Assembly: GCA_036924085.1 (NCBI GenBank)
Contig: JAVGWX010000019.1
Span: 13,133,196-13,197,195 of the forward strand
DNA: 64,000 bases
Reading direction: 5' to 3'
Source of the DNA: Ariolimax columbianus
Lineage: Eukaryota > Mollusca > Gastropoda > Stylommatophora > Arionidae
Shown: piece after piece, positions 1-9,299 of the stretch
Position numbering within the stretch: the stretch's first letter is position 1
How the letters are laid out: the number at the start of each line of letters is the position of its first letter
The notes under the pieces: generated by a model
What the model was told of the DNA's origin: nothing
What the model saw: the letters and a program-made list of their open reading frames with translations, nothing else
Databases searched by the model: none
Program-made: the position numbers and the translations under genes

Positions 1-173
1 ATCAAATATCATACCTACACAATATATATGTCATCTGTGAGGCAAATAATGTAAGGATCGATCAAGCGAATGTCTCTGGGACCCACTCTTTGCGTATTGC
101 TAGAAAGTTGAGAACAGATAACAAATACACAAGTATTGCTCTGAATGGAGCAGTTCTATCCTCTACTGTAAAG
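1..173 (+). CDS. Ig-like domain, first-half exon (partial at window edge)
   Basis: Open frame of about 57 codons running from the window edge to a splice donor (AAG then GTGTTT) after base 173. It carries the VICEAN motif with the first Ig cysteine, then a conserved block with LRIARKLR and YTSIAL. It is the inverted duplicate of the exon at 18261-18463 and nearly identical to it, and is related to the exons at 46629-46846 and 60573-60790. The donor is phase 0, as in all paralogs. The 5' end (acceptor) lies outside the window. It may be functional or a duplicated remnant; no second-half exon follows on this strand within the window. Confidence 0.6.
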
Positions 174-380
174 GTGTTTCAAAGAAACGTAAATGTCGTG
201 GAAATAAACATACAGCAAAACAAGTTCATGCATTGGAACTGAGGTTGTAACTTTCACCGTGTGGGTCACAGGGATAGTATATATAACTGAGGAATAAAGG
301 CCGATTTCTCTCGCCGCAGTCGCTAAGATTTGGTTTTATATGACCTCGGACAGAAAGAACATATTGCTTAACGAGCGTTT

Positions 381-737
381 GGCTTGGCTTGGCTTCGGTT
401 CGTTCTCAATCTCCCGCTACCAAACACTGAAAGCGTTTAATCAGCAGAATTTAGTCAAGAGAACAGGATGCGTTGTGTCGTAGTTTACAGCTTGACTGCG
501 ACATTTGCATCTTTCGGTCCAACAATTTGACTTCAGAAATCATTTTTTGTGTACCGAGTTAGCATTCCCTATTTGATCCTTTCCCCTTAGGTAGTCTGCT
601 CTGTTGCAGACTGTTATCCATGATCACAACGTGGAGGTATAGCAAGGATTTGGCAGCTCTGTTTAGCTGGCTCTGACGTTAGCAGTCAGCTATGGGTCGA
701 TGACCGCTGCAACACGCGCTACTTATCATCTTGATCT
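381..737 (-). mobile_element. AAGCC-tailed retroposon, copy 1
   Basis: About 360 bp dispersed repeat shared with 17703-18056 (opposite strand) and 57631-57991. The strand is assigned from the short AAGCC-rich tail, which reads on the minus strand. No TSD is visible around this copy; the copy at 57.6 kb has a clear one. No ORF. The family is not recognised. Confidence 0.6.
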
Positions 738-882
738 CATTGATATACACACACACACAAACTCACTGACCTGAGTAATTACATCTGCAATCTTTTTTAG
801 AGAGTCCGTGAAACCAGGAACTTGTTACACACAATCGTATCACAATCGTTTTTTTTATAGACCAATTGAGAAGTTTGACTTA

Positions 883-1537
883 GAAAAATAACAATACGGG
901 ACTCTTTCGAGGCCCCGTAATTGGAATTAGTACACTTTAAACCCTTTAACGAGGATCTATTGGAGAGCAAGTCTGGTGCCAGCAGCAATAGCGTATAGCT
1001 CCAATAGCGTATATTAAAGTTGTTGCAGTTAAATAGCTCGTAGTTGGATCTCAGGCGCAGGCGGGCGGTCCGGCTCGCGCCGGTTCACTGCCTGTTGTCT
1101 CCTGCCCTACCGTCTGCCGGCTCTCTCCCACGGGTGCTCTTCGCCGAGCGTCCTGGGTGGCCGGCGCGTTTACTTTGAAAAAATTTGAGTGTTCAAAGCA
1201 GGCCTCGGCTGCCTGAATAATGGTGCATGGAATAATGGAATAGGACCTCGGTTCTATTTTGTTGGTTTTCGGAATTGGAGGTAATGATTAACAGGGACAA
1301 ACGGGGGCATTCGTATTGCGTATTCGCCGCAAGACAAGCTACTGCGAAAGCATTTGTCAAGAATGTTTTCATTAATCAAGAACGAAAGTCAGAGGCACGA
1401 AAACGATCAGATACCGTCGTAGTTCTGACCATAAACGATGCCGACTAGCGATCGCAGGAGTTGCTTCGATGACTCTGCGGGCAGCTTCCGGGATACCAAA
1501 GTGTTTGGGTTCCAGGCGAAGTATGGTTGCAAAACTT

Positions 1538-1568
<31 letters not shown>

Positions 1569-1612
1569 TAGGAGTGGAGCCTGCGGCTTAACTTGCCTCA
1601 ACACTGCTAACA
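883..1612 (+). pseudogene. 18S rRNA-derived segment
   Basis: Contains recognisable 18S landmarks in order: the AATACGGGACTCTTTCGAGG region, GGTGCCAGCAGC, TTAAAGTTGTTGCAGTTAA, a GC-rich expansion segment, the GTTTACTTTGAAAAAAT region, GATCAGATACCGTCGTAG and AAAGGAATTGACGGAAGGGC. It is not a functional gene: part of the decoding-site 530-loop is altered, about 24 bp around 1320 are missing relative to the copy at 62.9 kb, both ends of 18S are absent, and the sequence switches to 28S-like sequence after the CTCAACAC motif. Confidence 0.85.
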
Positions 1613-2009
1613 CTGAAATGACGGACATGCCGAGACCACTTTCGTTGGGTCTAATATGGAACGGGTGCTGGATTTAGATCCTCGGAAATCTGTGGTTATG
1701 CCGTCTATGGCTCGGTTGGTCTGCATTCAGTTTTTGACAAAGGAATTGACGGAAGGGCACTACCAGGAGTCGAGCCTGCGGCTTAAATTGACTTAACACG
1801 CCAATACTGTAGAATGACTGTCAAATCGAGCACCTTCGTTGGGTCGAATAGTGAACATGTGCTGGTATTAGACTCACGGAAGACAGTTCAGTCTCTTAAT
1901 CCCATAATGAAAGAGCGTCTGCTATGGTAATCTGGTCTTAACCCTGCAGAAATCGCAGGTTCCAGAAACTTGGCCATTGACAAACTAAAAAGCCCTCTAT
2001 TGATACGTC

Positions 2010-2475
2010 CGGTCTAATATTGAACGGGTGCTGGAGATAGACCCTCGGAAGACAGGTACGTTTTACCCTACTAATGACAGGGCGTTGCTACGGTAATCCT
2101 GCTCAACTCGAGAGAAGCCGCAGACATTTGGTTCACGTACTAGGCTGATAAGCCAACGGCGCGAGGCTACAAGGTGAGGGATTACTAAGCCAAAATCCTG
2201 CCAAAAAGCTCAGCACGATTGTAAAGGGAGGCTTCGACATGGTGGGTACCTGGGGCTCCCGCTCCAGCCCCGCCCGGTCGAGTCGCAGAATGAGGTCTCT
2301 GTCGTCCGCCGATCAAAGCGGGCGGGAAGCTGCTCGATATTCACCCCACACGGCGATGAGGTATGAAACCATTTGTAGAAGACTTAGTTCTCGGTCGGGG
2401 TGCCTAAGCAGAAGATCAGCTACCTCACTGCGAACTGCTGAGACTCAACCCTTGACCATGAGATATGGCTGCACA
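2010..2475 (+). pseudogene. 28S rRNA 3'-end-derived segment
   Basis: Follows the order of the 3' end of animal 28S rRNA: GAACGGGTGCTGGAGATAGAC, CAGGTACGTTTTACCCTACT, GGTAATCCTGCTCAA, a sarcin-ricin-loop-like CGAGAGAAGCCGCAGACAT, the AAGCCAACGGCGCGAGGCTA stretch, and the terminal TCTCGGTCGGGGTGCC with ACTCAACCCTTGACCATGAG. Several positions are substituted. A partial second 28S block follows at about 2537-2640. Identification is from memory of eukaryotic 28S, not from an alignment. Confidence 0.75.
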
Positions 2476-4372
2476 CCAGGCGAACATCATCTCCGTGCCG
2501 TGACCATGCTTGTCCCCTGGTCAAATGCACTCCTTCGAGAGAAATGACAGGTCGCTGACATTTGGTCCACGTGCTTGGCTGATAAGCCAATGGTGCGAAG
2601 CTACCATCTGAGGGAACCCCTTCCTAAATCTCAGCACCGCTGTGATGGGAAGCTACGACATGGCTGGAACCTGAGGCTTTCGTCTCAGCCCGGTCCGGTT
2701 GAGCGGCAGAAATGCACCTGGCCAAATGCACTCCTGCCTTGCTCTTTACCTCTGTCTGCTATCAGTCATCCCAATAGACGCAAAAGAGATGCAGCGGACC
2801 CTCTGCTCTATTGTGACAACCTCCCGATTTGCGAGGAATGCAGGCGTACCATCACTGCAGATGAGCCGAGAAAATACAAGGAGCAGAGATACCTCACTCA
2901 CATGCATATGCTACGTTTCTGGCAGAACGTGACGATCTTTAGACACAGTCACATTGGACTGCCTCTCTTCCGGGATAGTACAAACTAGTACATAGTCTAT
3001 CATATCATATCATTGCCAAACCCTATGGACACGAGTTTGGAAGACTCGATAGTCCTGCAAGACTTCCCAAAGAGAGGCAACTCTGACCAAAACCAACTGC
3101 TGCCTTGCAGTTAGGCTGGGGACAGCCAAAGGCTAAGGAGGGCAACCCTACAGAAACGCCTGTTGAAATCGGATGCACTGAGCCACATGCTTAACAAAAT
3201 AAAACAGTACAACGTAAATATCGCTGTAAACAGCGTACGATGAAGAAGAAATGCCCTGTTCTGTTCGGCAACTTGTCTTTGTCGTTTGACTTAAGCGCAC
3301 ACAAGCTTTAATGTTAATTTTAGTTTCCGGAGAGTAACAAGTTTAATTTTCGTCTACAGTTTCAATATCTCAGGTGTTATGACATCTCTGTCGAAATCTT
3401 CAAATTTAATTTTCTATCTTTGCTTGATATGAGTGCACTCTAAGTTCTGTCTAATCCAACGGGAAAAGGATGATCTATACAGACCAACCGACAATTTCGT
3501 TCGTTTCTCTGAGTCATGGATATCGCAATATAAATTACCCATCTTAGATTTCCTGCGGAAAAAAAAACTGTTATAGTAAAACGGTAACCGTCTGCATTTT
3601 TATAAATGTACACTTTAAACTGATTTTGAAATGTATATCAATGTAAGTTTTGAAAATGCAAATTTGTGCCACAATAATCACACCTCAAACTATTACTGTG
3701 TATTGACTGGCATCATGTCAGTCTCGAGAGCCAATATCCAATTACATGTTGTTTAAATATTTCATGTATATATTTTGAGTCTTTGTGTTTATATGTATTT
3801 GAAAAGTTATGGAGTGTATACTCTCTCTTGATAAAGTGCTTTATTCCTGCATTTCCAAACTAAATATTTAAATTCTGCTAAATATGCTAATAGTCTATTT
3901 TGGGTGTTTCTGTCTGTTCTGGGATAATTATAGCATAATTGCTCTATACATATCCACTTTCATTTGTGTGTATTTGTTTATTGTCTGTCGAAGTGTTGTT
4001 AAAGTTTGATGTTAGAGTTTTGATACTATACATTGAATTTTTTAAAAATTAAGCTTCTCGTGAGCTTATTAATTTCCTTGATTGCTTTTGGTGGAGTGTT
4101 AAAGATGATCGATACGTATATTATTTTAGGGATGACAAAGGTATTTATTATGATATTTCTTCCGAATATTGTTGTGGCTTTAAATTTATATTTATCTAAT
4201 CTATCCTGAATTTGTTTCTATATTTTTTTGCAACATTACTGTTTTCGTCTTAAGAGTTTGCTGAGTAATCTATGCCGCAAATGTGTAATTTATTTACCTG
4301 TATTAACTGAAATGGGAGGTCGGTTTTAGACTTCCGCTTACCTATTCCCAAATTTTTTTATTTTAAGATATT

Positions 4373-5221
4373 TCATTTAGTACCGCTATGTTTGTCAACA
4401 GTTATGACAGCATTGAGAATGTTTTGTACAGACGTTTGGGTTGCTGGAAAAAATATTGTGTCATCTGCATAGGCTATTAGTTTATTTTCTCCTATCCCAG
4501 GTAAATGAGTTTCTTTAATGGTTTTAAATTGTCTAATTTTCTCTAAGATTCGTTCTAATTCTAATACGTATAGTTGTAGAAATAGAGGACAACCTTGTCT
4601 GACTGATCTAGTTAAATGTATGATTTCTGTAAATGTATGGTTTATTAGTAATTTACTCTCTTGTTTATTGTATACCATTTTTACTCAATTAGTAAAATAT
4701 TCTCCAATTGTATTTCTCTGTAATGTTTTGTGTAGGAGGTATTCGTGTGAAAACATATCAAATGCTTTTTCTCGATCTATGGATAGTATTGCTGCCTGTA
4801 TGTTTTTATCGTGTGAAAGTTGGATGATGTCTAATAAGAAATGTGCGTGTTTATTAATATTTACATTTTGCGCGTTGCATTGTTGGTCTTCGTGTATTAT
4901 GTGTTTCATGAATCGATTGAGTTTTAGTGTTAGAGCTTTCGTTAATATCTTATAGTCTGTGTTTAAGACATAAATTGGTCTATAATTTGTTGTTTCAGTT
5001 TGATCAGTATTTGGTTTATGTATTAAGACTACATACGACTGATTGAAGCTATTTTCTTCTCTATCATGTAAGACACTGAGATGGAGTGGGCTAAAAACGT
5101 GAAAGAACGTGGAGTAGAACTCAACCGTTAGGTAATTAGGACCTGGAGTCTTGCTCTTTTGATAAGAGCTGAGATCACATTGTAGATCTTCTAGTGTTTT
5201 CTGTTCGCTTAGTGTTAGCAC
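4373..5221 (-). pseudogene. Reverse transcriptase fragments of the Tx1/L1-like LINE
   Basis: Two adjacent minus-strand frames. The upstream one (4685-5221, 178 codons) carries RT motifs 1-2A (KSKTPGPNYLTVEFY, HKPN, NYRPI, AILSIDREKAFD). The downstream one (4373-4678, 101 codons) carries RSVRQGCPL (motif B) and the catalytic AYADDT (motif C). A frame break near 4680 separates them. Its first codons (LTLSEQKTLEDLQC) are the sequence amplified in the neighbouring 43-bp array. Confidence 0.75.
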
Positions 5222-6077
5222 ATTGTAGATCTTCTAGTGTTTTCTGTTCGCTTAGTGTTATCACATTGTAGATCTTCTAGTGTTTTCTGTTCGCTTAGTG
5301 TTAGCACATTGTAGATCTTCTAGTGTTTTCTGTTCGCTTAGTGTTAGCACATTGTAGATCTTCTAGTGTTTTCTGTTCGCTTAGTGTTAGCACATTGTAG
5401 ATCTTCTAGTGTTTTCTGTTCGCTTAGTGTTATCACATTGTAGATCTTCTAGTGTTTTCTGTTCGCTTAGTGTTATCACATTGTAGATCTTCTAGTGTTT
5501 TCTGTTCGCTTAGTGTTATCACATTGTAGATCTTATAGTGTTTTCTGTTCGCTTAGTGTTATCACATTGTAGATCTTCTAGTGTTTTCTGTTCGCTTAGT
5601 GTTAGCACATTGTAGATCTTCTAGTGTTTTCTGTTCGCTTAGTGTTATCACATTGTAGATCTTCTAGTGTTTTCTGTTCGCTTAGTGTTATCACATTGTA
5701 GATCTTCTAGTGTTTTCTGTTCGCTTAGTGTTATCACATTGTAGATCTTCTAGTGTTTTCTGTTCGCTTTGTTTTAGCACATTGTAGATCTTCTAGTGTT
5801 TTCTGTTCGCTTAGTGTTATCACATTGTAGATCTTCTAGTGTTTTCTGTTCGCTTAGTGTTATCACATTGTAGATCTTCTAGTGTTTTCTGTTCGCTTAG
5901 TGTTATCACATTGTAGATCTTCTAGTGTTTTCTGTTCGCTTAGTGTTATCACATTGTAGATCTTCTAGTGTTTTCTGTTCGCTTAGTGTTATCACATTGT
6001 AGATCTTCTAGTGTTTTCTGTTCGCTTAGTGTTAGCACATTGTAGATTTTCTTGAGGTTATATGTTCGCTTAGTGTT
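5173..6077. repeat. 43-bp minisatellite, about 21 units, inside a LINE ORF
   Basis: Near-perfect tandem units of 43 bp, each carrying CACATTGTAGATCTTCTAG and GTTTTCTGTTCGCTTAGTG. Units differ mainly at one position (TTAGCAC or TTATCAC), giving a two-letter code along the array. The last unit at about 6034-6077 is degenerate. The unit is the reverse complement of codons LTLSEQKTLEDLQC of the LINE frame at 4685-5221, so the array grew from coding sequence; 43 is not a multiple of 3, so it also shifts the frame. Confidence 0.95.
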
Positions 6078-6419
6078 ACTTTGTCTAGATCATTTACGCA
6101 AAGTTTCGCAACTTTCACGTGTTTCTGTTGGAGTGCTCTCCGCTGAGTACAAGTGTTGGTAAAACACTTTGAACTCTTGACCTATTTGATCGGAAAAAGT
6201 TTTAATATTTCCATCTTTCCCCTTTATTTTGTGTATTTGTCTGCTTCGTTGTATGTTTCTCTCTACTGTTAGATATTCTTTACTGGGTGTGTCTTGTGTC
6301 ATTGCGTTCTATTTAATCCCTAGCAATGCACCTTGTAATCTGTGGTTTTCCAATTTATCCATTCTTTCTGAAGCAAGTGTGTGTGGGTGCCATTTTTTGT
6401 CTTAAAGTTCTGTTAACCT

Positions 6420-6805
6420 TATTGCATTTTCTATAATTCGTTTTTCTCTTATTGTTTATTTATGTATAATGTTTGATATTATTTGAGTTCTATCTTTAAT
6501 TGTACATTTTAACAAATCTCAATATTCCCCTAAATGTTCGGTTGGTGTGTATTGTGTGCAGTCTTGTATTAAAAGTGTTTTGTGTATTTAACCTACTTTT
6601 CATTAGTCAGCAAAGAGTTGATGAATTTCCAAATTGCTGTCTACGTGTGTGTTGTGTTGTTTGTGTGTGTTCCATTTACTACTATTTTTACTGCTTCGTG
6701 ATCTGTAAAGGCGTATTTTGTTTATTGAGTAGCTCTCGTGTATTTAGAAAATGTCTAGTCTGTATGATGCCCCATCGGGGGAGGGGGGGGGGGTGGGGGG
6801 GTGGA
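6420..6805. other. No gene recognised; G-run
   Basis: AT-rich sequence with only short random frames, ending in a run of mostly G around 6777-6803. I see no gene, RNA or clear repeat boundary. Confidence 0.4.
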
Positions 6806-7600
6806 TACGAGTTTCCAGAGATACAAAACGCAGATGATACAGTGATACTATCAAGAAATGCAGAAGGGATAAGCAGCTAATTTCAGCCGTAAATAGACAT
6901 AGTAAAGATCAAACCCTGCTTATATAAATAAAACAAAGATAAGGACCACCAACAAAACACAATGTCAGCATAAATTTACAGTGGGGGATGAGGAAATATA
7001 TCGGGTCACTCATATTCAATATCTGGGCTCCAGAATTGACAAAAATGGCGACTGCTCCAAGAAAGCAGAAGAAGACTGGCCATGTCAATGCAGAGGCTGA
7101 ACAGCCTGATGAATTTATGGCAGTGTACCAAAAAAAACGGTAAAAGTAAAAGTCTGTAGAGCCTGTGTTTTTTTTCTGGCAGCTTATGGCTGCGAATCAT
7201 GGACGATTGCCAAATCTACCAGAAAAAGAATCGAATTCTTCGAGTCAAAATATTACAGAAAGATCCTCAATATACTATGGGCAAAAAAAAATGTAGACAT
7301 TCGGTAAGAGTTGAGCATAGAGAAGAACTGGTTTATCAATTCCATTATGACCAGAACATGCAAATGATTCGGTCACATAAAGAGACGTAACGGTCTCGAG
7401 AGAACGGTGATTGAAGGTATGGTGCCAGGCAAAGAGGCTTGGGTAGACCAAGAAGACGATGGGACCAAGATCTCCAAGAATGCCCGAGTATGACTGTGGC
7501 AGAAGCTGGAGATTTGGCAAGGGAAAGAGTTTCTTTCAGACAGACTGTAATGGGAACGACTTTCTACAAAGGATATCCTACATGATGATGATGATGATGC
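6806..7600 (+). mobile_element. RTE-like LINE 3' fragment with ATG-repeat tail
   Basis: Frameshifted remains of an RT C-terminal half. A box-C remnant IQNADDTVIL lies at about 6815-6850, a HIQYLGSRIDKNGDCSKKA segment at about 7005-7060, LAAYGCESWTIAKSTRKRI at about 7180-7230, and a GRPRRRWDQDLQECPSM segment with RERVSFRQTVMGTTFY at about 7440-7570. It ends in ATGATGATGATGATG (about 7582-7598), a typical simple-repeat LINE tail. The FADD box is mutated to NADD. A related tail fragment lies at 51340-51655. Confidence 0.7.
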
Positions 7601-7652
7601 ATTCTTTCTCAATATTGTCAACATACATCAAATATAAATATATGTATGCATG

Positions 7653-7654
<2 letters not shown>

Positions 7655-7732
<78 letters not shown>

Positions 7733-7752
7733 TATATTTATATATATATAGC
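7655..7752. repeat. TA microsatellite
   Basis: Long run of TA dinucleotides with few interruptions. Confidence 0.95.
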
Positions 7753-7759
7753 GCTTAAT

Positions 7760-8185
7760 TTAAGTCTGAAATCCTTTGCGTAAAAGCGTTGTAGAAAAAG
7801 TTGCACTCCGTCTTATGTGCATAAAGTACTGCGGAGAAAAGCGTACTTGGATGCGTATGAAAAGATGACGTAGAAGAACATGAAGTACAGAAGCCGGAAT
7901 AACGGTCATCGAGAGAAAGATAGACCATGTGTGCTTGAAAGATTATAAAAATGATATGGAGGGATATTTTGCAGTGAATATCAGAAGCGATGTATGATAG
8001 GAAAGGGTTGCCAAAAGAAGTTTCTATCGAGAAAGCTACACGAGGGACACTAGATCCCGTGGCATAAAGACATGGTGAGAAATGTAGGCGGAGAGATAAA
8101 CGACGGAGTTATGCAGATGGAGAAGATAAAAGTATATGTAAAGTAGATTTACTTTAGCAATTTGAAATTTAACACACACATATTT
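7760..8185. other. No gene recognised
   Basis: Nothing I can assign; broken frames on both strands and no repeat structure. Confidence 0.4.
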
Positions 8186-8189
8186 TGTG

Positions 8190-8590
8190 TTTAAAATTCC
8201 TCGAAATCTTCATTCTCTACAAAGTCCATTCCTAGTGTGGGGCTTTTGTCTAGTGCTAGTTTTTCGAATTGATGTTTTACTTAAGTTTGTTATCATAATA
8301 AGAGTCATTCCACAGTTCTTTGGTGTGTTCTGCGTCATTTTTGTCATTCCTAATCTCTTCTGCAGGTCCGTGTCCAGTCAAAGGTTGTCCGTGATGCTAG
8401 ATCCGAGGAAGTTAAAGTAATTTACTAATTCCAGATTTGTATCGTTTAAGACAATGTCTGAAGGGTCTGCACACTGAACCATCACTTTTGTTTTTTGTCA
8501 GCTGATGGTGAGTCCAAACGGATCACAATATTTTGCCAACCTATTAATGAGGATCTTTCCTCCCTCATTGAATTGAACATGTTTTCTCCC
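8190..8590 (-). mobile_element. RTE-like LINE RT fragment
   Basis: The minus strand reads, with frame breaks, RLAKYCDPFGLTIS, a KTKVMVQCADPSDI segment, DTNLELVNYFNFLGSSIT and DTDLQKRL. This is the thumb/post-RT order of RTE-like LINEs. Upstream and downstream parts are missing, and the FADD box is not in the fragment. Confidence 0.55.
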
Positions 8591-8599
8591 GTAGCCTCT

Positions 8600-9299
8600 T
8601 ATACCTCAATTAAACCTAGAAATCCATTCGAAATGGTTTTTGTTCACATAGAAAACGAATAAAAATGAGCGTGTTTTTTGTGTCGAAATTTCCGTAGATG
8701 CATCTATCATAATAACATGCTATTGTCCTATCGGTTCTCAGAGAAAGCCAGATAATGTTCTTTATTAAGCACGAAGATTTAGTTAAGCTTCGTTGTTCAT
8801 CTATCACGAGTGATAAAGACCTTTTCACTTTTCATTTCACCTATTTTTTCCATTCAGTATTATGTGAGCCGGTGTTGATGATACGTGCAAATAGTTATGT
8901 ATAACTTTGTCCCTGCGCACTCCATTGTCCAGGATGGTGCATGAATTCTTTTATGGTCAAATGAATGGATTGCACAGCAGTTCATAGCAACATCAATTTG
9001 CAACTCTGATGTTTTAACATTGTCACTTTGCTTATATATCTTCTCTACTTTAAGCTCGCTCTGGCCTTTTCATGGGTATTTCTTAATGTGTGTTAACGTT
9101 TTTTTCATGATGTGTGAGGTTACAAACTTTTGGAACAAAGGTGCAGGGACACAAATTACAATACGCCTCAATCGAATCATCTGCAGCTTTTTTTTATCGT
9201 AAACAAATGTCCTTCTTTTTACAAATGATGTTGTCCTTAAGTTTGCTATCATAATGTGATTTCCATTTCTGTGATGACAAAGTCTAAGAAGAAAAACGA
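8600..9299. other. No gene recognised
   Basis: AT-rich sequence with small overlapping frames on both strands (8616-8828 and 9070-9384 on minus, 9020-9202 on plus). None has a domain, splice context or codon signature that I can support. Confidence 0.4.

Larger units (their letters stand above)
1..885 (+). repeat. Left arm of a large inverted duplication
   Basis: Bases 1-885 read as the reverse complement of 17555-18434 with scattered substitutions and small indels. Both arms contain the Ig half-exon, its downstream intron sequence and an inserted AAGCC-tailed retroposon, so the duplication is younger than that insertion. The arm probably continues left of the window. Its right edge coincides with the start of 18S-derived sequence at about 883. 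Confidence 0.85.
883..3250 (+). mobile_element. rRNA-headed non-autonomous LINE derivative, copy 1
   Basis: Composite element in sense orientation. A long 18S-derived block (883-1612) is followed by a second 18S/28S-like module (about 1737-1900), a 28S 3'-end block (about 2010-2475), a partial second 28S block (about 2537-2640), LINE leader sequence and a short LINE tail ending in GAA repeats at 3250. The junction of leader and tail (AACGTAAATATCGCTGT, then CAGCGTACGA) matches the copy at 52593-54549, so the same ORF deletion is shared. No TSD is seen: the left edge abuts the inverted duplication and the right flank does not match it. The small ORFs inside (2239-2547, 2575-2988) are rRNA-derived shadows. 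Confidence 0.75.
4030..6420 (-). mobile_element. Tx1/L1-like LINE, decayed
   Basis: The minus strand reads, in order, an L1-type linker (IKGKDGNIKT at 6090-6302), a reverse transcriptase N-terminus (4685-5221, with NYRPIYVLNTDYKILTKAL and the REKAFD block), the RT core (4373-4678, with SVRQGCPL and AYADDT) and, below 4373, a C-terminal segment with TTIFGRNIIINTFVIPKIIY typical of L1/Tx1 elements. Frames are broken and a 43-bp minisatellite interrupts the region between linker and RT. The YADD box is intact but the element cannot encode a full protein. Endonuclease and ORF1 are not seen. Confidence 0.75.

Noticed and set aside
883..2640. A working rDNA unit
   Set aside because: 18S is incomplete and rearranged, there is no 5.8S or ITS, and 28S-like sequence follows 18S within one module; other copies sit inside TSDs.
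2239..2988. Short Arg/Ser-rich proteins in the GC-rich stretch (also 39696-40109 and 53416-54121)
   Set aside because: They are translations of 28S-derived and leader sequence; the frames are not conserved between copies.
5173..6077. CRISPR-like array
   Set aside because: Head-to-tail units without unique spacers, in a eukaryotic LINE context.
8616..8828. Small minus-strand gene
   Set aside because: No domain, no splice context, AT-rich surroundings.
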